Shown here piece after piece: positions 25,298-41,658 of a DNA stretch of 64,000 bases (position 1 is its first letter; each line of letters begins with the position of its first letter). A program made the translations under genes and the position numbers. Under the pieces are notes generated by a model, which saw only the letters and a program-made list of their open reading frames with translations, had not been told where the DNA came from and did no database searches. This DNA is from Desulfovibrio legallii (GTDB lineage: Bacteria > Desulfobacterota > Desulfovibrionia > Desulfovibrionales > Desulfovibrionaceae). Location of the stretch: assembly GCF_004309735.1 (NCBI RefSeq), contig NZ_SIXC01000009.1, forward strand, positions 15,683 through 79,682, read 5' to 3'.

Positions 25298-27041
25298 TGC
25301 CGCCCGTTCCGCCCCCCTGGCCGTTCTGCTGGCTGCCCTGGGCCTGCTTCTTGCCCTGCCCCGGACGGGCCTGACCCTGCAGCTGACCGGTAAAAGCGAT
25401 TTGCCCAGCCTGGAACGGATTTCCAACCCCAGGCCGGCGCCCGGCGACATCGCGTTGCCCATGCCCGGTGGGCTGACCATGACGCTGCGCCCTGTATGCG
25501 TGCCCGCAGCTGGTTATCTGGATGACGTGCAACAGCCTTTTGGCATCACGGCGCAGACCGACGCGCCCGCAACGCCCGACGCGGCCTGGGCAGAACGGCG
25601 CTACACGGCCTCCGTCAACGCGCCCTTTGAGCTGGCCGACATCCCCGCCAGCTGGGGTAATACGCTGTCGGAATGGCTCCAGGCGGACCCGGCCAGCGCC
25701 GCTTCGGCCCAAAACGGCCTGCGGGCCTTCCTGTATTTTATTGGCAAATATGAGGTCACCAGGGGGCAGTGGCGGGCCGTTATGGAACAGGACGCGCCCT
25801 TTGCCGTCCAGGCGGGCGACGACAGGCCCGTAACGGATATTTCCTGGTTTGAGGCCCAGGATTTTTCCCGGCGCTACTCCGAATGGCTTATGAAAAACCA
25901 TCCGGAATTTCTGCCTTTTTTTGCGCAGGAAAAGCGCTCTTCCTACGTGCGCCTCCCCACGGAGGCGGAATGGGAATACGCCGCCCGGGGCGGGCACCGG
26001 GTCAGCCCGGCGGAGCGGGAACGCACCCGGCTGTACCCCGTGCCCCAAGGCACCGCCATGGGCGAATACATTATTGCCGCCCAGTACGACCCTACCCTTA
26101 CGGGCCTTGCCCCCATTGGCTCACGCAAGCCCAACCCTCTGGTACTTTACGATATGCTGGGGAACAGCGCAGAAATGGTCCAAACCCCCTTTCATCTGGT
26201 GGCGGCAGGCCGCCTGATGGGCAACCAGGGAGGCTTTGTGATCAAGGGGGGCAGTTGGCGGGCCTTTTCTGAAAACAGCCTGCACCCGGGCCGGCGGATT
26301 GAAGCCAGCTATTACATAGACGGCCGGGCCCAGCGCCGGGACGACCTGGGCTTTCGCATCAGTCTGGGCACCATACTTACCCCCAGGGACAGGCTGGCGG
26401 CTCTGCGCGCGGAATGGGAAAAACGCCGCGCCCCGCACGCCGCGCAGGCCACCCAGCGCCAGGACGTCCGGGTAATCATCCGCGAAGTCTATCGCGAGGT
26501 AGAAAACCCGGCACTGCGACGCCGCCTGGCGGAAGCGGAACAAGTCGCCGCGCTGTACCACGAGCAAGTTAATGCCAATGAAGAACGCATGATGCACGAA
26601 ATGTTGCTGGGCGCAACCTTTTCTCTGGAAACCATCGCCAATTACGCCGCGCGCTGCTACCAGCTCATCAAGCTGATGGACGCCTATGAATCCTTGTCGC
26701 CGCACAAAAAACAGGCCCAGGCAGCGGAGATGAACAATATGCGCCAACAGGTTACAGGCTTTGTCTTCGGCATCCAGGGGGCGCTTTTTTACTACAAAAA
26801 CATGCTTGCCGCATCTGGGGGCATGAACCTGCCGCGCCTGCTGCAACAGCTTGAAGCCCTGCGCATCCAATTCGCCCATGAGGACGGCTTCAGCAAAAAC
26901 ATGGGACGACGGCTCACCGTCTTGCAAAAACATATCCATGCCGGTCAGGACGACAGCCTGCAACGTTCCGACCGGCAAACCCTGCAGGACATCCTTCCCG
27001 CCTGGCTGCTGGACCGCTTGCTGCCCTATCTCAACACTTAG
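25287..27041 (+). CDS. FGE/SUMF1-fold protein lacking catalytic cysteines (TagR-like)
   Basis: The 584-residue protein has an N-terminal signal anchor (APLAVLLAALGLLLALP) and an FGE-sulfatase fold (about 130-370): YEVTRGQWRAVM, PVTDISWFEAQDFSRRYSEW, VRLPTEAEWEYAARGG, YDMLGNSAEMVQ, VIKGGSWRAF and DDLGFRIS. The usual GNVWEWC position has no Cys, so formylglycine-generating chemistry is unlikely. A long helical domain (about 400-584) follows. GTG 25287, inside the end of the ABC gene and preceded by GGAGGT, is the only good start; the overlap is 11 bp. In Pseudomonas, TagR is such a protein and works with the TagST transporter. The analogy is inference. Confidence 0.8.
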   Translation: MTPDAARSAPLAVLLAALGLLLALPRTGLTLQLTGKSDLPSLERISNPRPAPGDIALPMPGGLTMTLRPVCVPAAGYLDDVQQPFGITAQTDAPATPDAAWAERRYTASVNAPFELADIPASWGNTLSEWLQADPASAASAQNGLRAFLYFIGKYEVTRGQWRAVMEQDAPFAVQAGDDRPVTDISWFEAQDFSRRYSEWLMKNHPEFLPFFAQEKRSSYVRLPTEAEWEYAARGGHRVSPAERERTRLYPVPQGTAMGEYIIAAQYDPTLTGLAPIGSRKPNPLVLYDMLGNSAEMVQTPFHLVAAGRLMGNQGGFVIKGGSWRAFSENSLHPGRRIEASYYIDGRAQRRDDLGFRISLGTILTPRDRLAALRAEWEKRRAPHAAQATQRQDVRVIIREVYREVENPALRRRLAEAEQVAALYHEQVNANEERMMHEMLLGATFSLETIANYAARCYQLIKLMDAYESLSPHKKQAQAAEMNNMRQQVTGFVFGIQGALFYYKNMLAASGGMNLPRLLQQLEALRIQFAHEDGFSKNMGRRLTVLQKHIHAGQDDSLQRSDRQTLQDILPAWLLDRLLPYLNT

Positions 27042-27050
27042 GAGATTGTT

Positions 27051-28127
27051 ATGTCTGCCCTGCGCCTCCCTCTGACCCTTGCGCTGCTGTGCCTTTTCAT
27101 CCCAATCGTCGGCTGCGCGCCGCACACCGCCATGCCGAAGATAAACGCCGAGTACTACCCGCAGTGCTATGCGCCTTTCAAACAGCTGCACGACGCCGAA
27201 GTCTCGCTGCGCAACCGCACCGTGGGCTATACCGCGGGCGGCGCCATAGCCGGCGCGGCCGGGGGCGCGCTTCTGGGCTTTCTACTCTCCGGCGGCAAGT
27301 GGGAATACGCCCTGGCCGGCGGGGTGGCCGGCGGGCTTTCGGGCGCGGCCACCGGGTACACCATGGCGAAACTTCAGGGCATCAAGGACGACCAGAAGCG
27401 CTTGCTGGCCTATAAACGCAGCATGGATATAGATATGGCCAACGCCACGGAAGTGGAACTGGCCGCTCTGCAAAGCCTTAAATGCTATATCCAGGAATTT
27501 GAACAACTGCAGAAAGGTTTGGCGGAACAGACCGTAACCCGCGAGGAATACGCCAAACGCTATGCGGAAATCCGCACCGGCATTACAGAGCTGGGCAAAA
27601 TTACCGGCGATTCGCAACTGCTGCTTGCCCAGCGCGACGCCGAATTCCGCACGGCGCTCCAAGCTGAAGCCACCCAGCAAAACACGTCCTTAAAACCGCT
27701 CCCCACGGTGGATGAACGCCGCGCCCAACACCTGAAGCAACAAAAAAAGACCGCCGCAAAGGTGCGCAAACACCCCAAACAAAAACGCGGCAAGTCTGCC
27801 GCCCAGCCCGAAGCCAGCGCCTCGCTAGCCATCGCCGACCTCAAAAACGAAATCCAGGCGCTGGAAGAACAGGCCCAAAACGACCGGCAACGGTACCAGC
27901 CGCAAAAAGAAACGCCGACCCAGCCCGCCGCCACGGCCGTTGAGCCGACGCCCGCAACGCCCAAGGCCACACCGGCAGTGCTGCCGGTGTCCGTGGACCA
28001 GGTTGCGGAAACGTACGATGCATATCCCACCAAGGTTCTGCAGATGGAAGCCGTGGAGCGCCAACGCCAGCGCACGCTGGAAATCATGAGCGACGCCGCC
28101 GCAAAAACCGGCATAGATATGGTTTAG
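27051..28127 (+). CDS. Glycine-zipper lipoprotein (TagQ-like position)
   Basis: The 358-residue protein has lipobox IVGC (Cys22). A glycine-zipper hairpin (about 58-105, GGAIAGAAGGALLGFLLSGG and LAGGVAGGLSGAATG) could insert into or pack on the outer membrane. A charged helical region (about 110-220), a Lys-rich segment with KKTAAKVRKHPKQKRGK, and a Pro/Thr linker follow. SD AGGAGA stands 5-6 bp before the ATG, 10 bp after the TagR-like gene. In TagQRST loci the lipoprotein TagQ holds TagR at the outer membrane; the same arrangement is suggested here from position only. Confidence 0.72.
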   Translation: MSALRLPLTLALLCLFIPIVGCAPHTAMPKINAEYYPQCYAPFKQLHDAEVSLRNRTVGYTAGGAIAGAAGGALLGFLLSGGKWEYALAGGVAGGLSGAATGYTMAKLQGIKDDQKRLLAYKRSMDIDMANATEVELAALQSLKCYIQEFEQLQKGLAEQTVTREEYAKRYAEIRTGITELGKITGDSQLLLAQRDAEFRTALQAEATQQNTSLKPLPTVDERRAQHLKQQKKTAAKVRKHPKQKRGKSAAQPEASASLAIADLKNEIQALEEQAQNDRQRYQPQKETPTQPAATAVEPTPATPKATPAVLPVSVDQVAETYDAYPTKVLQMEAVERQRQRTLEIMSDAAAKTGIDMV

Positions 28128-28202
28128 CCCTCAAACGGACGGCGCGCGCCCAGGCTGGCCTGCGCGCCGTCCCCAACCCCTATCTTGCTGTGGAGACAAA
28201 CC

Positions 28203-28757
28203 ATGCGTTTCACACAACTCCTGCTTGGCATCATGACTGCACTGCTTGTGGCTGGCTGCATGGCAAAAACAACAGTACTGCTGGACAAAAATGCAAAAGA
28301 AAAAGTAGTGGCCCCTGCGTCATTTTATCTTTCTGTGGTGGGCAAAACGCTTTACGAGGACGCGGATTCCAAAGAAAAAATTGCAGTGGGGGAAATCTTT
28401 CAGGAAGAAGCGTCAAAAAAGCTAAAAGAGATAGGCGCCTTGGCGGAAGACGGCGATGGAAAGAACCACTATGTGATCTTGGTAAACATCCTTGGGTATG
28501 AGCCGGGGAATGCCGCCGGCAGATATTTTCTCGGACAGCTTACAAACTCGTTCGATGCGGCAATAGTAATAAACGCGCAATTATGCGCGGCCGTGAAAGA
28601 GGATGGCGGCGTAAAAGCCGGAGAAATTATTGCGCTGATTCCCACAGGTAAAGCGCTACATAAGGGGCTGTTTGGCGGAATCGGCGGATGGAAAACAATT
28701 ATCGTCGACGCTGCAAGAGACCTCATCACCACAGTAGAAAAAACTTTTTTGGATTAA
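28203..28757 (+). CDS. Lipoprotein of unknown function
   Basis: The 184-residue protein has lipobox VAGC (Cys19). The mature domain alternates strands and helices (KVVAPASFYLSVVGKTLY, YVILVNILGYEPG, AAIVINAQLCAAVKE) with a Gly-rich C-terminal part (KGLFGGIGGWKTIIVD), a pattern seen in small outer-membrane lipoproteins of the DUF4410/LPP20 kind. No firm family assignment. GGAG lies 10 bp before the start. It is separated by 75 bp from the glycine-zipper lipoprotein, the longest gap in the second half of the locus, so an internal promoter is possible. Confidence 0.68.
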   Translation: MRFTQLLLGIMTALLVAGCMAKTTVLLDKNAKEKVVAPASFYLSVVGKTLYEDADSKEKIAVGEIFQEEASKKLKEIGALAEDGDGKNHYVILVNILGYEPGNAAGRYFLGQLTNSFDAAIVINAQLCAAVKEDGGVKAGEIIALIPTGKALHKGLFGGIGGWKTIIVDAARDLITTVEKTFLD

Positions 28758-28770
28758 TTGAGGAGAAGAC

Positions 28771-29412
28771 ATGAAAACAGCCATAGCCGCATTTATTATA
28801 CTTATTGTTTCAGGATGTACTATTGGACCTTCAAAAATAGCTAAAACAATAGAACATGAATCTCGGGAAAGTATCAGCCAGTTTGCACAACCAGGAAAAA
28901 CCTCGAATATAGCCATACTAGAAAAATTCAAAAAACCCACAGCGAAATTAGTGCGTGACGATTCAAAATATACATATATGTATGCATATTGGGACAGAAA
29001 AACAAAAAGTTATGGATTTTTTTCCGGGGTTGCAGAGGTGCAAGTCGAGCAAAAAACAGCGAGCTTTGTTTTTAACAGCGATGGAATTTTAGAAAAATTC
29101 GAATTCAACGATGATTTTCCTTTTAAAACACAGATGAATAGAACTGGGAGCAATACACTAACATCAGAAAAAATAGTATATGAGTACTCAAAATTAAAAT
29201 ACGGCGAATCGCTGGATGAAGTATTAAAAAAACTTGGCGCTGCTACCGTTCATACAACACAAGGGGATAAACAAAATATTTCATATACAAGTTTTCCATT
29301 TCTCAGCGGTATTTGCCTTGAGTTTCAGGACAAAAAACTTTCCAGCAAATACTATTACACCACCGTGGAATTGAATGCAGAAGAAAAATCCATTTTGAAA
29401 AACGCCCCATAA
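28771..29412 (+). CDS. Low-GC lipoprotein, last gene of the envelope locus
   Basis: The 213-residue protein has lipobox VSGC (Cys16). The mature part contains TYMYAYWDRKTKSYGFFSG and ASFVFNSDGILEKFEF, resembling SmpA/OmlA (BamE-like) strands, and a second copy-like segment SKLKYGESLDEVLKKLGA, a BamE-type helix. A BamE-like fold is therefore possible but unproven. The gene is AT-rich like 19020-19367 and unlike the rest of the locus. SD GGAG precedes the ATG; 13 bp separate it from the previous stop. A repeat and a 700-bp non-coding stretch follow. Confidence 0.68.
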   Translation: MKTAIAAFIILIVSGCTIGPSKIAKTIEHESRESISQFAQPGKTSNIAILEKFKKPTAKLVRDDSKYTYMYAYWDRKTKSYGFFSGVAEVQVEQKTASFVFNSDGILEKFEFNDDFPFKTQMNRTGSNTLTSEKIVYEYSKLKYGESLDEVLKKLGAATVHTTQGDKQNISYTSFPFLSGICLEFQDKKLSSKYYYTTVELNAEEKSILKNAP

Positions 29413-29461
29413 CGCGGATTGCCTTTGAGAATATGCATTTTCAAAATTTAGGGCACCTTGC

Positions 29462-29537
29462 TTCCGGCGCTTACCCGCGCAAATAAATTTTGCTTGCGCC
29501 TCCACGGTGGACGTCTGCTTACACAACCGCCAGGGCA
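29462..29537 (+). repeat. R2 repeat, copy A
   Basis: TTCCGGCGCTTACCCG, GCAAATAA, GCGCCTCCACGGTGGACG, TCTGCTTACACAACCGCC and AGGGCAT. It matches the reverse complement of 7612-7686 at most positions and shares its right half with 49524-49566. The 713-bp gap from 29413 to rpoB holds this element, a long inverted repeat and a terminator but no supported ORF. Confidence 0.7.
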
Positions 29538-29618
29538 TGGCAACGTTGAAAAGCCTTAATCGCGGCAAGGGCTGCCGTTGGGCCACGCCAATCCCGGAGG
29601 CGGGGTCGTCCCCGTCAT

Positions 29619-29673
29619 GCGCTGCCCTTTGCGCCCAGGCCGGTTATGTCGGCCTGGGCGCAAAGGGCAGCGC
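29619..29673. repeat. Perfect 24-bp inverted repeat upstream of rpoB
   Basis: Arms 29619-29642 and 29650-29673 are exact reverse complements, GC-rich, with the 7-nt loop GTTATGT. No T run follows, so it is not a simple terminator. A 14-bp direct repeat, GACGCGGGCTGCAC, follows at 29709 and 29767. Confidence 0.9.
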
Positions 29674-29946
29674 AGCAGCCGACACCTGGCGACCGTCCTC
29701 AGCCTTACGACGCGGGCTGCACCTTTTGGCGGCACCCGCGGCACAGCCTATGGCCCATCATTTTTCGACGCGGGCTGCACAGCGGTTTGCGGCGGCACGC
29801 CCCGCCCCACAAAAAATATTTGCAAAAAAGACTTGCCAAGCGTAAATTTTCCGATTATGTATTCCCTTTCAATGACGATGCGGGAGGCTTCGTTTCTGAT
29901 TTTTTACAACACACTGCATCGGATTACACTTTAAGGCGAACGCCCC

Positions 29947-29985
29947 AACCCAAGCCCTGTTGCGCAGACAGGGATGGGTTTTTTT
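29947..29985 (+). terminator. Intrinsic terminator upstream of rpoB
   Basis: Nested stem AACCCA/TGGGTT and CCCTGT/ACAGGG around TGCGCAG, followed by TTTTTTT overlapping the stem end. It would end transcripts entering from the left, so rpoB needs a promoter within the 140 bp after it, or read-through past this site. Confidence 0.8.
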
Positions 29986-30126
29986 CGCCCTGCCGGTGCA
30001 AACTTTACTTCCACACCGTGCCCTTACGCTTTCAGGGTGTCGTAACCGCACGTTTTTTTTGCCCACCGGCGCGCCATGAGCGCAGATGCGCAGCCGGGGC
30101 GAACCGCCTACCTACTTGAGGTACCC

Positions 30127-34263
<4,137 letters not shown>

Positions 34264-34368
34264 GTTTTCGGCGCGGCGCGTTTTTCACGCGCCGCGCCCC
34301 TCCGGTTCCGGCCGATCCGGCAAGGCGTAAACGATTCCAACGAGCTTTTATCAAAGCAAGGTACTATA

Positions 34369-38541
<4,173 letters not shown>

Positions 38542-38570
38542 CCCCCAACGAGGGCTACACGGTTTCTCAA

Positions 38571-38615
38571 GCGCGAGGTCCGTAGCGAAAGCTCCGGACC
38601 TCGCGCGCATTTTTT
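38571..38615 (+). terminator. Intrinsic terminator after rpoC
   Basis: A perfect 12-bp stem, GCGCGAGGTCCG (38571-38582) with CGGACCTCGCGC (38595-38606), is followed by GCA and a T run. It ends the rpoBC transcript. Confidence 0.92.
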
Positions 38616-38699
38616 CTCGGGGCAATTTCACAGTGAATCTGCTTTGCCGCCGCGCCCGGCAAAACAGGGCCTGTGGCCGGGCAAAAAGGCCGTATAAAA

Positions 38700-38960
38700 A
38701 TTGTTTTCTCCCCTTGACATCCGTACAGGCTTGGCCTTGCGGGCTTTACAGCTCTGTCACAGAAAAATGGAGATTTAATGAGCTTTTTTGAGAAAAAACA
38801 ATTTGCTACTGTGCATATCTTTGGCACTTATCTGTGCATATAATGGTCATATACGGCAAAAGCCTTGTCGCTTAAGGCTTTGCAGCCCATGCCCGCAAGC
38901 TGGCTGAACAAAAAATAATAAATTATTTTTGCTTGTTATATGTTTAAGCCTTTGGGGAAA
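38700..38960 (+). promoter_or_regulatory. AT-rich upstream region of the dnaA-family gene with a 10-bp direct repeat
   Basis: The 420-bp gap before dnaA turns AT-rich from about 38750. It contains TTGACA (38714 region), TATAAT (38839-38844) and two copies of CTGTGCATAT (38809-38818 and 38832-38841), 23 bp apart and overlapping the TATAAT. The repeat could be an operator. I saw no cluster of TTATNCACA boxes, so an origin is not claimed. Confidence 0.4.
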
Positions 38961-39035
38961 GCGTTTTCCGTCTCTGCCGCAAACCCCAGCTAATCCTGCG
39001 TTGCCCTCGTCCTATCCTTTGGGCTACAAGGCGGC

Positions 39036-40472
39036 ATGCAAGAACAATGGGCAAAAATTTCCGAAAATCTCAAGAAAATGCTTGATTCCGGCGTTTTCAA
39101 GGTTTGGATTGCCCCTCTCCACGCCACCGTGGGGGTGGACAGTCTGCAGCTTACAGCGCCCAGCGCCTTTGTAGCCCACTGGCTGGAACACAAGATGCTC
39201 CCCGCCTTGCAGCAGGCGGCGGCCCCCGTACTGGGGCTGGACCCCGCAGCCATTGCCGTGAAGGTAGGGGTGGCGACGGACCGCCGCGCCCGCGAAGCCG
39301 ACCCGGCGCCCTCCCGCCCGGCAATTGTAACCGACGCCGGCGCTGCGCCGCGCCTCAAGGAAAGCGCTGCACCGACGGCGCGCGTGTCGCGCCGGGCAGA
39401 GCAGGCCCCCCTGCCCCTGCCCCTGCCCGCCTACCGCCCGGCTCCGGCGCTCTGGCGCTATTCTTTTGCAGATCTGGTGGTGGGCCCGCCCAACCACATG
39501 GCCGTGGCCGCTGCTCAGGACATGAGCCAGCGCGGCGGCTGTGTGCAGACCCTTTTTGTCAGCTCTGCTTCCGGCCTGGGCAAAACCCATCTGGCCCAGG
39601 CCGTGGGAAGGGCCATTGCAGACCAGGGCGAGGCCGCCAGGGTGGGGTATTTTACGGCCGAAGAATTTGCCACCCGTTTTGTTTGTTCGCTCAAATCCCA
39701 CGATGTGGAAGGCTTCAAATCCCGCTTTCGCAATCTGGATATGCTCCTGCTGGAGGACGTGCACTTTTTTCAGGGCAAGGAAAAAATGCAGGACATGGCC
39801 CTGGCCGTGGTCAAAAACCTGCAGGCCAGGGGCGGCCGCGTCATTTTCACCTCATCTTTTTCACCGCGCGAGCTGCAGCATGTGGACAGCCAGCTGGTCT
39901 CGCACTTCTGTTCCGGCATCCTTACTGACATGGGTCGCCCCACCGAGGAAATGCGTCGCCACATTCTGGAACGCAAGGCCCGCAGCTTTCAGGTGCTCTT
40001 GCCCGACCCGGTCTGCCAGCTTCTGGCCAGCCGTCTCAACGGCGACGTGCGTCAGCTGGAATCCTGCCTCAACAGCCTGGTTTTCAAGGCCCGTCTGCTC
40101 AATTGCGGCCTCAATGTAGACCTGGCTATGGAGGTGCTCAGCCAGTACGCCAGCGTGTGCTGTGAGCCGGATTTTCCCACCATTCTCCGTCTGGTCTGCC
40201 AGAGCTACGGCCTCAACGAACGCCAGCTGGCCTCGCGCTCCCGCCGCAAGGAATGCGTCCAGGGCCGCAACCTGGTCTATTATCTGGCCCGCAAGCACAC
40301 CAGCCTGACCCTGGAACAGATCGGCGAAAAATTTAATCGCCGCCACTCCACGGTCATCAAGGGCATTACCTCAGTGGAGCGTGAACTTTCCAAAGAAAGC
40401 TCCCTCGGCCGCCAGATGGCCCGCGCCGTGCAGCTTATTGAGCGCAACGCCGGTCTGTCCGCCGTGCAGTAG
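39036..40472 (+). CDS. dnaA: DnaA-family replication initiator (possibly a second paralogue)
   Basis: The 478-residue protein has the four DnaA domains: N-terminal domain (about 1-75, VWIAPLHATVGVDSLQLTAP), a Pro/Ala-rich linker, AAA+ domain with P-loop SASGLGKTHL (about 177-186), Walker B LLLEDVHFF, and a C-terminal DnaA-box-binding helix-turn-helix with GEKFNRRHSTVIKGI. Two oddities: the P-loop begins Ser instead of Gly, and the recognition motif reads RRHSTV where most DnaA have RDHTTV. dnaN, gyrB and recF are absent. ATG 39036 has AAGGCGG upstream. Whether this is the main initiator or a paralogue cannot be settled here. Confidence 0.85.
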   Translation: MQEQWAKISENLKKMLDSGVFKVWIAPLHATVGVDSLQLTAPSAFVAHWLEHKMLPALQQAAAPVLGLDPAAIAVKVGVATDRRAREADPAPSRPAIVTDAGAAPRLKESAAPTARVSRRAEQAPLPLPLPAYRPAPALWRYSFADLVVGPPNHMAVAAAQDMSQRGGCVQTLFVSSASGLGKTHLAQAVGRAIADQGEAARVGYFTAEEFATRFVCSLKSHDVEGFKSRFRNLDMLLLEDVHFFQGKEKMQDMALAVVKNLQARGGRVIFTSSFSPRELQHVDSQLVSHFCSGILTDMGRPTEEMRRHILERKARSFQVLLPDPVCQLLASRLNGDVRQLESCLNSLVFKARLLNCGLNVDLAMEVLSQYASVCCEPDFPTILRLVCQSYGLNERQLASRSRRKECVQGRNLVYYLARKHTSLTLEQIGEKFNRRHSTVIKGITSVERELSKESSLGRQMARAVQLIERNAGLSAVQ

Positions 40473-40676
40473 CGCCCTGTCGGCCTGCCAGAGGGTTTTA
40501 TGACAAGCGACAAGCCCCGCACGGCTCTTCTTCGACCCGGCAGGGGGCGTCTGCTTACGCCACTGCTAGATCATTGCAACGGTGAAGTGGCTCAAGCAGC
40601 ACGTTGCGTTGTGCTCGGCCTGCATTCCTCACAGTTCTTTGCAGACGCCACCCTGAAAAAAGTTTTTTGAAGGATG

Positions 40677-40732
40677 GGCTTGCGGGGGGAAGGGAACTTT
40701 TGTGGACAAAAGTTCCCTTCCCCCCGCAAGCC
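40677..40732. repeat. Perfect 25-bp inverted repeat after dnaA
   Basis: Arms 40677-40701 and 40708-40732 are exact reverse complements around the 6-nt loop GTGGAC. The stem includes GGCTTGC, a G6 run and GGGAACTTTT. A pyrimidine-rich stretch follows. It may end dnaA transcripts from either side. The rest of the 420-bp gap (40473-40893) has a weak R2-like fragment (GGCGTCTGCTTACGCC, from about 40545) and no supported gene. Confidence 0.88.
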
Positions 40733-40893
40733 TTCTTCATCCCCCCCACAATCTTTCCCCTTCCCCCTGCCCTGCAATCTCCCTGCTCTGCACGCTTTCA
40801 GACAAAAGCGTGTGCGCCTTGTGCGGTCACTAACCTCTGGATAATGTTATATAGCTTTGTAAATTCACGTACTGACATCCGGGGGGAACGCCC

Positions 40894-41658
40894 ATGCTGG
40901 AGGTGGATATCGCCAAAGCGCGGGAGGATTTTGCCCTGCGTCTGCGCTTCCGTGTGCCGCGCGGAGGGGTCTGCGTGGTCTTCGGCCCGTCCGGTTCGGG
41001 CAAGAGCACCCTCATCAACTGCATAGCCGGGCTGGAAACGCCAGATGCCGGGCGCATAGCCTGTGACAACAAAATTTTGTTTGACGCTGCGGCCGGGGTC
41101 AACCTGCCGCCCGAAGCCCGTGGCCTGGGCTATGTGTTTCAGGACGCCCGCCTTTTTCCGCATCTGAACGTGCGGGAGAACCTCTGTTTCGGCCTGCGCT
41201 ACCACCGCAATGTTGATGCAGGTCAAAGGCGACACGCGCCGGACCTGGAAAACGTGGCGCGCCTGCTGGACATCCTCCCCCTGCTGGAGCGCGCCCCGGC
41301 CACGCTTTCGGGCGGCGAACGGCAGCGCGTGGCCGTGGGCCGGGCCTTGCTCTGCCGCCCGCGGCTGCTGCTTATGGACGAACCTTTGGCGGCCCTGGAC
41401 ATGACTCTGAAACGCGATCTGCTCGCCTATCTGGCCCGGATTCCAGAGCACTGGGATCTGCCCGTGCTCTATGTGACCCACGCGCCGGGGGAGGCTCTGG
41501 CTCTGGGCTCCGCCATGCTGTTGTTGCAGGCGGGGCGGCTGGCGGCGCAGGGGCCGGTGGCCCCCACCCTGGCTGAAGCGCGGCGGCTGGGGCTCTTGCC
41601 CATGGACACTTTTTATCCCACAGGAGAGATTTTCCATGAAACATCGCATGTGGCCTGA
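40894..41658 (+). CDS. modC: Molybdate ABC transporter ATPase ModC (short form)
   Basis: The 254-residue ATPase has Walker A GPSGSGKST (about 31-39), the Q-loop VFQDARLFPHLNVRENL typical of ModC, signature LSGGERQR, Walker B LLLMDEPLAALD and switch VTHAPGEAL. The C-terminal Mop/TOBE regulatory domain of E. coli ModC (about 350 residues) is missing, so intracellular molybdate sensing must occur elsewhere. It is the first gene of modC-modA-modB. GTTATATA about 50 bp upstream resembles half of a ModE-type site, which is weak evidence. Confidence 0.88.
   Translation: MLEVDIAKAREDFALRLRFRVPRGGVCVVFGPSGSGKSTLINCIAGLETPDAGRIACDNKILFDAAAGVNLPPEARGLGYVFQDARLFPHLNVRENLCFGLRYHRNVDAGQRRHAPDLENVARLLDILPLLERAPATLSGGERQRVAVGRALLCRPRLLLMDEPLAALDMTLKRDLLAYLARIPEHWDLPVLYVTHAPGEALALGSAMLLLQAGRLAAQGPVAPTLAEARRLGLLPMDTFYPTGEIFHETSHVA

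Noticed and set aside
25287-27041. Catalytic sulfatase-modifying enzyme or EgtB
   Set aside because: The FGE scaffold is clear, but the active-site cysteines are absent, and the N-terminal His-rich DinB domain of EgtB is missing.
18146-29412. A type VI secretion cluster
   Set aside because: Only Tag/PpkA-like accessory parts are present; no tssB/C sheath, hcp, vgrG, clpV or baseplate gene is in the window.
38821-38838. Sigma54 promoter (TGGCAC followed by TGTGC)
   Set aside because: The spacing between the GG and GC elements is 11 rather than 10 bases and the -12 box is imperfect.
38700-39035. Replication origin upstream of the dnaA-family gene
   Set aside because: The region is AT-rich, but I found no cluster of TTATNCACA-type boxes, and dnaN, recF and gyrB are absent.
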